A stretch of DNA of 64,000 nucleotides from Oidiodendron maius Zn (GCA_000827325.1 KN832885.1:186001-250000), one strand, 5' to 3'; counted from the stretch's first letter, positions 1-12,008 are shown. Notes: a model not told the origin generated them from the sequence alone. Program-made: numbers and translations.

Positions 1-225
1 TAGTTACAATCATTTCCAAACCATCGCAGATACTTCCGGAGTGCCAGAAGTAGCAGCATTTCTGTATACCTTTTGACCCAATGCGCAGCGGCCTCCTCAC
101 CTACCCTGAGCTACTTCTAAGTACACAATTGTCGTCGGTAGTCTCGACTCGCTTTAAAAGACAGTGAGATGTCACATGGTGTGCAGGACGACAATAATAA
201 ACAATAAACTACTTGCCATGCGTCC

Positions 226-453
226 ATCTCAGATGACTACCGCGAGCGAGTCTATGCGGGGGTGCTAGGAAAGCTGATCGGCGTTTACTTGGGACGTCCC
301 TTTGAAGGCTGGACACACCAACGCATCATGAAAGAGCTTGGACCAATCCGTTACTACATGCAGCAACAGTTTGATTCTCCATTCGTTGTGACCGACGAAG
401 ATATACAAGGCACATTTTTATTCGTGGAAGAGAAAATTCTGGGGTTTAAGTAA
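226..453 (+). pseudogene. ADP-ribosylglycohydrolase fragment
   Basis: The in-frame peptide contains GVLGKLIGVYLGRPFEGW, then RIMKELGPIRYY and VVTDEDIQGTF. These match the N-terminal block of fungal ADP-ribosylglycohydrolase (DraG/ARH-like) proteins, including the Asp-rich VTD(E/D)D metal-binding region. The family normally runs for 300 or more residues, but here the match lasts about 75 codons and stops after ILGFK. No recognisable continuation or start codon was seen. The next 150 bp have an open, Lys/Glu-rich frame (about 468-620) of unknown origin. I read it as a relic of a host enzyme that would cleave ADP-ribose linkages. A short exon of a gene extending left of the window is not fully excluded. 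Confidence 0.6.
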
Positions 454-3330
454 ACTATTGGAAGGAAGTCACAAAGACTGAAGAGGATGCAGCGAAGGAA
501 TACGGCGCCTCTGCACCAGTCGCCTGCCAAAAGTCATTGTCTTCAAAAGTCCTCTCCAAGCTGAGCAAGGTTTTAGAGGATAGAATCCATGATGATGACT
601 CTAGTAGAGCTAGAGGCTATTAGTCAACTTGGACAGGGTCCCTTGATACTGTCTTAAGGAGGAATTAAGGGAAAGAAGATTGCATTAGGGGCAAGAGGAA
701 GATAGTAAAAAATGTATAGACTGAGTGAATCAAACCTTCTAGTAAATAGCGCTTGCTCAACCTCACTTTTAAAGGCAAGAGAAGTTGCCCTTTCTCACCA
801 TTGACGTGGAATAATTCTCCCACCAACTCGATCTTTCTCCTGGAACTTGCCTTGCAGGAATCTCTGGACAAAGCTCTGCACTAATCTCCTCTTTGATTTC
901 ATCTTCTTCTACGCCAACCTCAACCTCACGACACATCCGCGCTGCTACATATCTATCAGCAAAGATGAACAGCGACTAAGTATATACAATCTAAATGCAC
1001 TTCTACGGCAAAGCGAAATCGCTCGCAGAGGAGATAAAATACTAGGAAACGGAGGGAAAAGAAGTGTTGGAAGCAAATTAAAGTTGACTGCGAGGAACTT
1101 TGGTGGGTATCAGGAAATGGAAAATCTAGGCTGCCTCCGGAAAACCGAGTCTGCCTCCAACCCCTCAGAAGGGTAGACCCAAAGCCAGAACCATGCAAAC
1201 CTGCACCTCAGCCTTCCCATCCTGCGGGGAATCCTGGATCTTCTAATGAACCCACACCAATTTCTCTAAAGCAGCGAGGATCGCACTATCAACCAATCGA
1301 CTGGACTCACCACTCGACAGTTATGAGCGAGGAATCACAAAACGCTGATACGTAACTCTCATAAGGGAGCTAGTACAACTGCCAGGGCTTCTTTCTGCGC
1401 CATGCCTCAGATATCGGTCCTCAGCAGCGTTGGATTTTACGGATCATGGGACTACTCGCCATAATGGTGGCCACAGCGGAGTAAATACTCCCTTTAGCCC
1501 CCCATCCAAACTGATCCTTGCCCAGATGTCAGCAGAAATGAGAATGAGAAGGGGGAATCACGCTAACAGCGGCCAACAGCCGACGCCTGCAATACTTTCG
1601 AGAACAAAACAGTAGAGGAGCCGTCCAGTGACCACAGACCAAGCCATTCCCGAAGGAGAGCTGTCAGCGCTAAAGAAAAATGTGCAACGCGAAGTTTGCA
1701 GCAATGTTTTGGCATTAAGGTTTTGGAATTAAGTAGAGCCGAGAATACTCAAGGGCTTTCCAAAAGTCCTGGAAGAGAGTGCCTGGGGAAAACCGGATGG
1801 AGCCGACGGTGCCACGTATGGTGACATATTCCCTAACCTAGCAAGTACAATGGGATAATTTTGTGACCCCTTTGATGAAACGCTGGCAGTTCTTTCAGGT
1901 ATCGACCAATGGCGTAGTGACCAAAGAGAGCCGACTGTCGGATTTTCTTGATCCAACAGGAAATATGCCTCCAAAACAACCGGCCGCAAAAGGGACAGCG
2001 TAAGATGGAAGGAGGGGCCGAGGATAACCAGAAGGCAGGTGCAGTAGGTGAAGGGTGTTCGGCACACCATTTCTTTTCCACTAGATTATCTTAAAAGTTT
2101 GGGCTGACATTCTGTTGCCTATGGCAGAGATTTCTATTCGGATTCTTTTGCCTAACTTCCTCTCTTTCTTATTGCCTTGTTTGAATTATTACATTTTGTC
2201 CACTCTCCAATTCGGATGCCACATATATTTCTATAGGCTTTGGCACAAACTTAAATCTCGAACTGGTCTATCTTTGATATCAGATCATCTTGATATCTGC
2301 ATTGAACATTCTAGATTGTGATATATCATGTAATCCGATAGGTCTCGGCGTTGATATTTATCCGGCTGCGAGTATGAAGATCAGCCTAAACTGCGTACGC
2401 TCTCCATCATCGGAGGTAAAAACGTGGCGGAGAAGATCTCTTGTACATTACGAGATCCTTTCCCCAGACATCTGCACAGACCTGCTCGTCGCCACAACTG
2501 CCGGGAGCTGGTGCACCGTTACGGCCTTCATTCCGGAGAGCAAACCAGACCGACGAGAGTGATTAAAGTGGCAGCAAACCAAGCGCCACAGCACTCATTG
2601 GCGGGTGCGAGTTCATTTATTTGCGGCCTAAATACGGCCCATTAACTTGAGTACAGCACAGAGCTGGCTCGGCGAGAGCGGGGTGGGAGGTGAAAATAGC
2701 TGTTGCTGTTACATTTGCGGGGACGGGAGCTAGACAGTTTCGGCTATAAGCGCGCAGCTGCCCCCTAATTTACCGAGGGCCACCCTCCTCTAGTGGGAGA
2801 GTTTACAATTCCCCCGCGCCGAGTGAAAGTCCGGAGTCTCCAATCACAGGGGATGCTAGACTGCAGAACTACTGTCAAGTGCAGAACATCTAAGCCTTTT
2901 GCTGCTCTCAGTCATCCTCTTCACTGTCACTTGACTACTGCTCTCATCCGCCTTGCTCAGTGGCAGCTTAGGCGTTTGCCAAGAACTCGATGTCCTCCCC
3001 TTCTGTGTGACCGCGCTCTCCGCGATTCCGCGGATTTGAAAAGGGCCGATGTACCTGCCGCAGAGGCATGGCAGTTCGGACGCATCTAGTTTGAAGCTCT
3101 ATCATGGATCGGAGTAACCCTCGTCAAGTAATGTTTCGAACGGGGAACCCAAGCGGGGCGAGTGCTCATCGAGGAGATTCGGGGCTTTGATTGGTGCTGT
3201 GCAACTACGAGGCTTCAAATTGCACACCATCTGTTCAACTATGCGGAGATGTTCTGGGGAAGAAGCTAGGAATTACATCTCTTGACGGCATGCTTTTGTG
3301 GCTGGATCCTTTAGCTAGCAGGATGCGCAG
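454..3330. other. Gene-poor decayed left end
   Basis: Only short open frames with no recognisable domain are seen, and no chain of exons with proper splice sites could be built. Base composition is near that of the flanks, so this is not a strongly AT-rich RIP island. It holds the upstream region of the DUF1996 gene at its right end. Confidence 0.5.
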
Positions 3331-3334
3331 GCGC

Positions 3335-3346
3335 ATATATATACAA
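3335..3346 (+). promoter_or_regulatory. Probable TATA element of DUF1996 gene
   Basis: An alternating TA run (CATATATATACA) lies about 60 bp before the ATG at 3405, a usual distance for a core promoter plus short leader in a filamentous fungus. Inferred from sequence and position only. Confidence 0.4.
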
Positions 3347-3404
3347 TGTCTTCGTCTCATCTTCAAACTGTGTCCATCAGTTCTTGGCAATTCGCTGTAT
3401 CACA

Positions 3405-4777
3405 ATGCCGTCCTTTAACTCTGCCATTCTCGCGGCTCTCAGTCTGCCCCTGATCCGCTTCGCTCATGGCCAGCTCTTCACCGTCAACTGCCAGCCGCTG
3501 ACCATCCAGCGCAGCGATCCCATTGTCAGCCCCGGGACCATGTCTTCCCATGTTCATGCTGTCATCGGCGGTACAGGCTTCCAGCAGACCATGTCTGCAA
3601 CGACGGCACCGAACTCTCTGGACACGACCTGCGACAAGAAGCTCGACCATAGCAACTACTGGCAGCCTCAGCTGTACCATGAGCGTACCGACGGCACCTT
3701 TGAGTTGGTCACCTTTCAAGGAAGCGTGAGTACCTGACTAGTCAAGGACTCGACTGAATCGAACTGATATCCCAGGCTGTTTACTACCTGAACCGAGCGT
3801 GCGACTACGCACCAGGGCTGACCCAGTGCGCTGCCAACTCCAACGCCGCGGCCCCTCCGGCTGGGTTGCGCATGTTGACCGGAAACCCAACCCTTCGGTA
3901 AGTCACCTAAAATATCTCCTTGTGCTCGTTCTTGTCGATTTCATTTCAGAACTAACCCAAAGACCGAACTTTCTAGTACCTTCAATGCGTCATCCGTTGC
4001 TCAGCAGGCCATACAGCACGTATGCTTGACTTCGAGTGATAGTCCCAATACATACAGCCTGCCCACACAGCCATGCCTTCGCTTGAGAGCAGAAACCTTC
4101 TTCCCGTCCTGCTGGGATGGTGTTAATCTAGACAGTGCAAATCATGTTAGCCACGTGAGTTTCCCTTTCTTCCCCATCCATTATTCCCACTCGCCTCACT
4201 CTCATCCTATCTGCCTATCTCGATTTTCATACCTCTCATTTCCCCTTCCTCATCAATCCCCATTAACCTTTCGACTTTTCAGATGGCCTTCCCCGCCATC
4301 GGCGATTACAATGGCGGTGTGTGCCCACAATCCCACCCGAAGGCTATATACTCCGTTTTCTACGAGTTCTTCTACGATACCTCTCCCTTCGCCGACTTCA
4401 ACCGCTGGGTGTACGCCATGGGCGATCCCACCGGATATGGCCTGCACGGCGACTTCATCAACGGCTGGACGAACCAGAATGCTCTAGTCGAGGCAGTTCC
4501 CACCTGCCAAGGTCCCGATGGATTCTACTCCCCTAGCTGCAGTGTGAATGTAAGAGACCATACTGTCTCCCTACCTTGCACATATAATTCGACCGAGACT
4601 AACAATATAATAAAACAGGCAGGCGAAGGCAGCGCAGTGTCTCTGACCCCTCAAGTCCCCGCTCCCACCGAGGCCGTCGGACTCAGCGGGCCCATTCCCA
4701 CACTGCCCGGCAACAACCCCGTCACGGGGACGCCAATCAAGAAGAGGTCGCGGGTTGTAGGGGACCTTAAGTGGTAG
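3405..4777 (+). CDS. Secreted DUF1996 domain protein
   Basis: Five exons (3405-3725, 3776-3897, 3950-4154, 4283-4549, 4619-4777) give 357 residues with all phases closing. Residues 1-22 form a signal peptide (hydrophobic AILAALSLPLI, cleavage near AHG-Q). The mature start FTVNCQPLTIQRSDPIVSPG, followed by SHVHAVIGG, is the hallmark opening of the DUF1996 family. Further family motifs are FFPSCWDGVNLDS, HMAFP split by intron 3, and the Cys-rich CPQSHPKAIYSVFYEF block. Conserved His and Cys residues suggest a metal-stabilised or disulfide-linked extracellular fold, but the biochemical role of DUF1996 is not established. It is secreted and possibly wall-associated. The C-terminal tail is short and Pro/Thr-rich with a basic KKRSR, lacking the WSC or Ser-rich extension some relatives have. 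It is convergent with the GT2 gene downstream. Confidence 0.88.
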
Positions 4778-5364
4778 ATAATCCACTCCCCTTGATACAA
4801 AAAGGGAAGTAAGGAAGCATAAACTAAATGATGCAAGGAGGAAACGAGGGTTGTACATAGTCCAGTCCAGCAAGCAAGCGAGTTCTGAAATTTTAAGCAT
4901 GCTTAGTAGATAGCTTATTTTACCTATACATATGCATTTCAGGGAAGGGAAGGGGCCAGATTTACTATTTTGACGTGAATCGTATTTTCTATGAGGAAGT
5001 ATCCTGAACACCCAGAAAGGTTGCCTATTTATGCAATAAAGGGCTGTTTGGATGCAGATACTGATTGGCTCGGTTGAGAAAAGGGGTGGGAGGTGGCTTT
5101 TCTGGTGGAGTTGGTTGTGGAGTGATAAGACAAATCTGCCCACCAGCTTACTCGTAGCCAAGAGTGAAGAACAATGAGACTGAATTTTGAGATCGGTTTT
5201 CATTATAGGTTGAGATTATTCTATACCACCTTATCACTGTCTCTCTTTTGATCTATCAATCTATATTTAAAACATTCCCACGAAGTCTATATTCCATACT
5301 CCACGCCTCCCATGCCGTGCCGAAAAGAGTATTTAATACCTCAAAATCCAACGCGATCACAAAA
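4778..5364. other. 3' region between convergent genes
   Basis: A 587-bp stretch between the stop of the DUF1996 gene and the stop of the GT2 gene on the other strand. It holds presumed 3' UTRs and terminators of both. No gene or repeat seen. Confidence 0.5.
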
Positions 5365-7145
5365 TTATCCCAACAAGACATAATAAAGCGTAGCGACAGT
5401 CGTGCTCGAGCAAAGTAGCATAATCTGCACCATAAATGCCGGTGCCAGGCGGCTCGCTGCGCTCCGTGCGAATGCAGCCGCGACAAACCCCATCCAGACA
5501 ACCACGGCAGTCGTACTCCAAAGATTTTCTAATCCGGCTCTCCGACCCTTCTGCGTCTCGCTCTGGTTACGCATGCGCGTGCCCCATCCGCCCTCGAGCA
5601 CCGTGGCCACGGACCAAAACATAATGCCCGGCAATGGAAGCTGGTAGAAGATCTGAGAGAGGATGAGGAAGGCAATACCGTTGGTGGTGTTGCGCGCAAC
5701 CGACTGGTTGTAGAGCGTGCATAGGATAATGCGACCCAGGAGGTCTTGAGCGGAGTATGCGTGGACTACGTACCCAGTCAGGACGTAGCGGATGGTGAAA
5801 ATACCGATGATCAAGGGGCCGTAGAAGCGGCGCATAGCAGTGATGAAGAGGATGGGGCCGTGAATGGAGTACACTTGTGGGTACTGGAAGGTCTCAATGT
5901 GGGTGGCGCGGGCCCAGCGGATTTGTTGCAGGAGCCAGCGGAGGAGGGTGGTGGGGGTGTCGGTGGAGGCAAGGGTTTGCGTGTTGAAGGTGACTTTCCA
6001 GCCGTTGAGGAGGAGGTTCGTCGTAAGGTGGCGGTCCTCGTTGACAACAGTCTTAATGCCAACGGAGGTTTGGGTGTACCAGTTGAGGAGGATGGGTTCG
6101 AGAGAATTGAGTCTAAACGCAGCGCAGGGTCCTGGCTGGCAGTCTACAGTATCAACAGCACCTGTCTGGCCACGCGTGATGGCCAACTCGGTCCAATAGG
6201 CGGCGGATCCGAGGGCAGCAATAAAACTTTCATGGCCGTTGTGGATGGAGAGTGCCGTGCAGCTCCCTCCGATGAGCGGATCTGTGGACATGCACCCAAT
6301 CGTCTTGTACAGGGTGTCAGAATAGACCCAGGTATCAGAATCACTCGTCCACAGGAACTCGACGTTATTTGCATGCCCGAGGACAATGCTGAAGACCATG
6401 TTGGTGAACATGATGTCTTTCTTGCACTTGTGAGGCTGGTAGAGACAAATGGCCTGGAGTTTATCGGAGACGGGATAATTGAGGACGCCATGCTCGCGGA
6501 GAATGTTTGCTGCTTTTTCGGATACCACTTTGAATGCATATTTCCACGACTCTTCTAGGAGGTCCTTTGGTACCGAGTGCGATTCGTCTCGATCGAATTT
6601 TCGGTCTATATATGACTCGGATAGACGGACCGCAAGGGGTCCGAAAGGCTCCTGGATATGGATTTTGGTTATGGAGCCGGCGAAGACCTAGAATATAATC
6701 AGCGTTATTCCACACGTAAGCAAGGGAAGCAAACCTCTTCAGCAATGCGGACCATCTCCATATCCCCCTCGCCATCCCCATCGATCCCCACCAGCATGAG
6801 CTCCAGTCCAGGAGTACCGTGATAACTCTGCAAGCATTTGCGGTACAAATTCGGCTCCTCCCGATATCCCACCACCGACGCGATATGCCTCACTGCCGTC
6901 TCAGCCTTGTCCTTTATGCCAGTCTCCTCATCGCCGCCCAGTGTCTGCTCCAGCTGGCGGATGCGCCTGATGTTCTTGCGGCGATTGATCTCGGCAAGGG
7001 AAATTTGCCAGATGCTCTCGCAGGTGATGGGAAAGAGGTAGACATAACGACGGAAGTAGAGGAAGATAGCAGCCATGCTGCCGACGCATAGGACCGCATT
7101 GAATAGCTGGCGGTCCCAGGAAGGGACAGTGGGCAGGCGGCTCAT
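5365..7145 (-). CDS. GT2 membrane glycosyltransferase (hyaluronan/chitin synthase type)
   Basis: Two exons (7145-6735, 6687-5365; 47-bp intron) give 577 residues. An N-terminal membrane segment near residues 16-38 is followed by a cytosolic GT-A domain. Visible family 2 motifs are YREEPNLYRKCLQS, an IDGDG segment, the metal-binding SDSDT (about 251-256), the acceptor motif EDRHLT (about 354) and the processivity motif QQIRW (about 391-395). Several C-terminal membrane helices follow, including VVVWMGFVAAAFA and a last helix ending YYVLLG. This layout fits processive synthases that polymerise a sugar from a UDP-donor while extruding it. The exact sugar cannot be read from sequence. Type 3 capsular-polysaccharide-like and hyaluronan-synthase-like fungal proteins share this plan. 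It is divergent from the first GT31 gene across a 1.3 kb spacer. Confidence 0.85.
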
Positions 7146-8435
7146 GGCAATCTAACGACGGTAATGGATTATTATCGAGTAAACGAGCGTGTGAATGAAA
7201 TTTCGTAGAACGAGTGGAGGAGAAGCAGAGGCGATGAACTGCGTTCGTCGTGCCCTATCTGCCCTATCTGCCCTCAAAATATGGATCAGGGAATCAACGC
7301 CACCCTCCAGAGCCGCTGAGGAAGGAGAGGAGGAAGGAAAGAGGCATGCTGATGCCTATAACGCACACGAAGTGCTTGCCGTGGTGCAATCTCGCATTCG
7401 TTGAATGGGTTATAGTGATGCCGAGGCTACAGTGGGGGGGTCAGCTACGCCTCGACGCGAGGGGCCTGGCCCATGGTTACTAGAAACGCTGAGCTGGTGC
7501 CCAGTGGTGGGATTCGAAAATAAAATCCATGGCATTGCTGTGTGACAGGAGGGAAGTTGCGGAATGACAGGGTGAAGTGGATATGGTGACGGGGTATTGG
7601 AGATCGTGATTGTGGCATACACGAAATCCTGCTAATTTACGAAGTACAGTAGATCAGAATTACAGGGTACTTTGTGTACAGCCTTCGGTATCTAGAGAGA
7701 AAAAGAATGGCCTTGTAGAATAAGCCCATCCAACTTACGTACAATACTTTGCCATTCTGGTTCTCGGAAGTCCAAAATACGAGATGGTTGCCCTATGAAA
7801 TGTGCCACCAAGCATGAAGCGCCAAGGATCCCTCGTATCCTCATTCCTCAACCCCTAAGCCTGGATTCAAACCATAATGCCAATAACTGAATTCGCGCCG
7901 TGTTTCCTCTGTTCTTGCTCTTGGCTTTCGGAGGTCTCGTGAATTAAAGGCTGAATCCGGCCCGCGAATATTTAAATCTCCCAGTGTTCAGGAGTAGCAT
8001 TACCGTGGAGACTGGAGAAGCTCTCTATAGCATACACCGTAGATTTTTTTATGCCAAGACTAATTTTTTGCATATCCCAAGCCTTGCGTAAATACCCCCG
8101 CTTCATTTTCAGCCCAAAGTGCCCGTCGGAAATCCTTGCGCATAGCTTATTCTCAACCCCTGGATTACCATCGCCACCCAGGTCAATGGCTGGGTAGAAT
8201 CCGACTTGTGGTAATGCGGCGTCGTCCCACCCCCTTTTTTTTTTCACCTTTCACCCTCGGTGTCCGGATTGGGCCCCGAGCTCTATCTCAAAATGGACTC
8301 AGGAACTTCGCAGTAGTGTTGCGTGCCGTACACTGGTACTCTGAGTCCGCGCTATGTGCATGACCGTGCCAGGTTTCTGTGTTTTTCTAGTTGTCAGCAT
8401 AGTTGTGTGCTCTTGGTAGAGCAGTGCGGTGCAAG
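7146..8435. other. Divergent promoter region, GT2 / GT31
   Basis: A 1.3 kb spacer between the start codons of two divergently transcribed glycosyltransferase genes. It holds a purine-rich stretch (about 7,300-7,350) and a T9 run near 8,228. No gene is supported. A shared promoter is possible but not shown. Confidence 0.45.
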
Positions 8436-10194
8436 ATGCCCGCGCGACACATCCGTGGACTGGGTGTTGCTGTGGCCTTGGTTTTGTGCTGGCTTGCGTG
8501 GTACAATTACGAGATTCTGTTGGGCGAGAGCAGTCTCAGGCTTTCATGGCCTCTTGTCAGAATTGAGGAGACACAGGATGTCGTGGGACATGGTGTCTGG
8601 GAGGATGTCGTCTCACCAGCGAAGCTGGAGGTGTCTACCACCACGGTGATGCCAATCTCAACATCCACATCATTATCTCCACCAGAACCCACACTTTTGG
8701 GAGATACTGCAGAAGGAGATTCTCAGGATGTTGTTCAAGACTCACATGATGGGGGAAAAGACTCCCACACCCTCTCCCCGGACGAGGTCCTACTCATCTT
8801 TAAGACTGGCGCGAGCACTATCTGGCGGCGCATGCCCCTCCACATTACCACTACGCTCTCCTCCACCCACTTTCCCAACTTCGTGATTTACTCCGACCTA
8901 GCAGAGGACCTCAGCCCTTCTATCCACGTCATCGATGCTCTGGAGAATGTCACTTCCATTATCAAGGACCACGACCCGGACGCCTACGCCAGTTACCTCG
9001 AGCAGCAATCACCTGACCACCTGAACACTTACCGCGAGCATGGGCGGCTCCCAGGGGACGAGCCCCCCGATGCCAAAGCCGGAAACACGCCTGGATGGCT
9101 GCTGGACAAGTACAAGTTCCTGCCGATGCTGAGGCACGCCGCGAAGGAGTATCCCGAAATGAAATGGTATATCTATATCGAGGACGACACGTACCTGTTT
9201 CTCCCAACTCTGCTCACCTGGTTGTCCACGCAATCGCACAATTCGACGCCGAAGTACTTCGGTGCGTACTCTGGAGAAGGAAACGACACATTCGCGCAGG
9301 GCGGGTCAGGTCTCGTGTTCTCCCAATCCCTAATGAAAACCGTGTTTGGTGGGGAGAAAGCTGCCAATCTAGAAGAGTATGGGAACTATACTTCGAAATC
9401 CTGCTGTGGGGATGTTGCACTGGGAAAGGTGCTGAGGGATTACGATATTTATGTCAATGAGGGGGACTACGGGCCTGTATCGTTCAGACCCGAACCGCCT
9501 TGGAGGACCGGGTTCAGCGAACTTCTCTGGTGTTCTCCCATCTTTACATTCCACCACTTGCATCAGAGAGATATCGCTGTGTTGGCGGGCTTCGAGGAGG
9601 AGAAGAAGAAGGAGAATGCATCTGTACGTCATTTTGTCTCTCTTCTCTCTGCGCGCCCAATTCTAATCAGATTCCCAGCGTCCGCTTCTCTTCAGGGATA
9701 TATTCACACGCCTCATCCAGCCTCACATCTCCGCCACCCCCCGCAATGGATGGGATAACTTCGCAACCTTATACACCTTAACCTCCCCCTCCCCCTCGTC
9801 CACCAATCCCTCGGCAATCCCCACCATCCCACCTATGCTCCTCTCCTCAATCTCCCCTACCCCACCCACCAACCTGACGCGTCTCCAGCAAGCCCCCTCA
9901 TCCCCCTCCTCCTGCCAATCCGCATGCCTATCTCTCCCATCGTGTCTGAGCTGGCGTCATGAGATTGTCGCCGCGAAGACTGAAACCGAGGACGAGAACG
10001 GGGTGTCCAAGACGCCTGTCGCGATACCCGAGGAGCGGACGTGTGTGCTGGATAATTCGGTGAGGTTGGGACGGGAGATGGATCCACAGGCGAGTTGGGA
10101 GAGGAAGAAGGAGGTGGTGAGTGGGTGGGCAGTGGAGAGAATTGAGGGGATGGCGAGGGAGGAGTGTGTGAATGTGGGGAACGTTGTGGTTTGA
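8436..10194 (+). CDS. GT31-like type II membrane glycosyltransferase (copy A)
   Basis: Two exons (8436-9623, 9679-10194) give 567 residues. The acceptor at 9677-9678 is chosen because it restores RPLLFRDIFTRLIQPH, which matches the RYKDLFERFAGPH of copy B. A single signal-anchor lies at about residues 9-28, followed by a Ser/Thr/Pro stem. The catalytic region has IFKTGASTIWRRMP, LDKYKFLPMLRHA and the metal-binding YIEDDTY (Glu249-Asp250-Asp251). SCCGDVALG and a Trp/Cys-rich WCSPIFTFHHLH follow. This is the Fringe/beta-1,3-glycosyltransferase-like plan of fungal GT31 proteins. A C-terminal Cys-rich segment (CQSACLSLPSCLSW) resembles a PAN/apple-like module. It is likely Golgi-resident and adds a sugar from a UDP-donor, with acceptor unknown. 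It lies tail to tail with copy B. Confidence 0.83.
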
Positions 10195-10457
10195 GGGGAG
10201 GATGGATGGGCTGTATATGTGATAATATGGGCATGGTGTTGGATAGAGTCTTATTTGGGTATCGACATTCAAAAGATAGAGTGATAGTATTTTGGGATAG
10301 AAAATGGATATAATGAAATTATTGAATCTTTAGAATGATTATCGCCATTCCCAACCTTGACCCGAGTCTATATATATATATATTGCCCTCATACCTCTTA
10401 TACACCAATTCCTAATGCAATGCAATGCAAGTTTTAATATCAATTTACCCATTACGC

Positions 10458-12008
10458 TCAAAAAGCCAGCGCCTCGCACTTCGTATCTCCCAATTTCTCG
10501 ATTCTGTCCAGCATCCACCCACTCTCCATCCTGATCCCCGCATCTATCCGCTGACCCATGGCAGCAGTATGATCCATCGAGCACGCATCGTCTGCATACT
10601 TCCATGTCAGGCACTGGTTCCACGCCACGCATGCCTTCTCACAACTCTCAGCCGAATACCATGGTTTCGCCTTCATCTCACTTTCACTCAACTTCTTCTT
10701 CGTCTCCCCACTAGCATCGGGATCGAACGAACTGCTGAAAGACTTCGCCTGTGCATAGTTATCCCACTCGCTCCTTCTCGCAGCGCGTCGCATGTGTGGG
10801 CCTGCGAACCGCTCAAACAAGTCCTTGTACCTCAGCCGACCCTTGACGCCATTCTTCACCTTGAACTCCTGCTCAAACACCCACAATCTAGAAATGTCTG
10901 CCTGGTGCACCTTGTGCACATTCATCAATGGAGAGCACCAGTTCCAGGTCCCAAAGCCCATCCGCCAAGTCGGTAGCGCCTGCAGGGCCGCCCAACCGCC
11001 ACCATCGAGGCCTGTGTAGCGCTCGACGCCAGACTGGCGCAGGACGTGCGATAGTACCTGGTCGCCACAGCACTGCTCGCGGGCGTAGGACTCCCACTTG
11101 TCAGCAAGATGGGGGTCAGCGCCGAAGGACTTTGACAATGCCACGCCGGAGATGGCAAAGCCTGACCCGCCATGCGCGAAGTCCTCTCCTAGGCGGAAGG
11201 CGGGTGAGCCGAGCATGAGAGGGGTGGTGTGGTCGAGCGTGGCCAGCCAGGCGTAGAGGGTCTCCCAGAAGTAGTAGTTGTCGTCTTCCATGTAGATGTA
11301 CCACTTCTTGCCTGGCATGGTGTTGGCGGCGTGCTGGAACATGGGAACGAACTTGTACTTGTCCAAGCGCCAACCGCCGGGAAGGTAGGAGTCACCGTCC
11401 ATGCTCCCGGACTCGAGGTACAGGTTGTTGTCCTCGACTTCCTTGCTCTTGTTGTAAAGTGCAAAGTCGGGAGACGCCTTAAGCGTGGAGGAGACGTTGG
11501 CAAGCACATCGATCACCTCATTGCCGTTGATGTTGTCTGTCGAATCGGAATAGTAGATGACATTAGGAGTCAACGCTGGATCTCCCAACGTGGTGGACAT
11601 ATGTCCCGGCATCCGTCGCCATATGGACGTGGCGCCCGTCTTGACCAAAATTACAACGTCCTTGGGATCCAGTCCTGTTGACACAGCATAATCGACCCTC
11701 TGCTCTTGGATCACGGCCTCGACCACGTCTTGCGTCCCCTCTTTTCCAATTAAAGACCCGGAACTTTCTGCATTCCCAGTTCCTTCCCCACCTCTAAGAG
11801 CAGCATCTGGCGCACCTGCAGTGGTTGTCGTATCGTGCACCAACCCATCCGCGGGCACAGGTATCGGATTCCCAAAAGCGAGCCTGCCCTCAAAGGCATT
11901 ATTCTCGCTCAGTGCCATGACCAAGAAAATGGCGACCAGAAAAGCGATCCATAAGTACCCCCTAGTGTGGCGTGGGAAGAAATCCCAGGTGCTGCTCTTC
12001 CGATACAT
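10458..12008 (-). CDS. GT31-like type II membrane glycosyltransferase (copy B)
   Basis: A single exon of 516 residues. The frame stays open upstream to about 12,479 but without an ATG that makes sense. The ATG at 12008 puts a signal-anchor (LWIAFLVAIFLVMALS) about 18 residues in, so I chose it. Motifs run parallel to copy A: ILVKTGATSIWRRMP, LDKYKFVPMFQHA, YMEDDNYYFW (Glu241-Asp242-Asp243), EQCCGDQVLSHVLR and WCSPLMNVHKVHQ. The C-terminus carries a PAN-like Cys cluster (CEKACVAWNQCLTW). The two copies are clearly paralogous but well diverged and have different intron content, so the duplication is old. Expected to be a Golgi lumenal transferase. The 263-bp gap to copy A is just long enough for two 3' ends. 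Confidence 0.85.
   Translation of the reverse strand: MYRKSSTWDFFPRHTRGYLWIAFLVAIFLVMALSENNAFEGRLAFGNPIPVPADGLVHDTTTTAGAPDAALRGGEGTGNAESSGSLIGKEGTQDVVEAVIQEQRVDYAVSTGLDPKDVVILVKTGATSIWRRMPGHMSTTLGDPALTPNVIYYSDSTDNINGNEVIDVLANVSSTLKASPDFALYNKSKEVEDNNLYLESGSMDGDSYLPGGWRLDKYKFVPMFQHAANTMPGKKWYIYMEDDNYYFWETLYAWLATLDHTTPLMLGSPAFRLGEDFAHGGSGFAISGVALSKSFGADPHLADKWESYAREQCCGDQVLSHVLRQSGVERYTGLDGGGWAALQALPTWRMGFGTWNWCSPLMNVHKVHQADISRLWVFEQEFKVKNGVKGRLRYKDLFERFAGPHMRRAARRSEWDNYAQAKSFSSSFDPDASGETKKKLSESEMKAKPWYSAESCEKACVAWNQCLTWKYADDACSMDHTAAMGQRIDAGIRMESGWMLDRIEKLGDTKCEALAF

Noticed and set aside
956-1198. Overlapping frames near 0.85-1.2 kb
   Set aside because: They are short, begin with non-ATG codons and show no domain. 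Likely chance frames in decayed DNA.
7972-8247. A 91-codon minus-strand frame in the GT2/GT31 spacer
   Set aside because: Starts with GTG within an A-rich run, has no recognisable motif and lies in a divergent promoter region.
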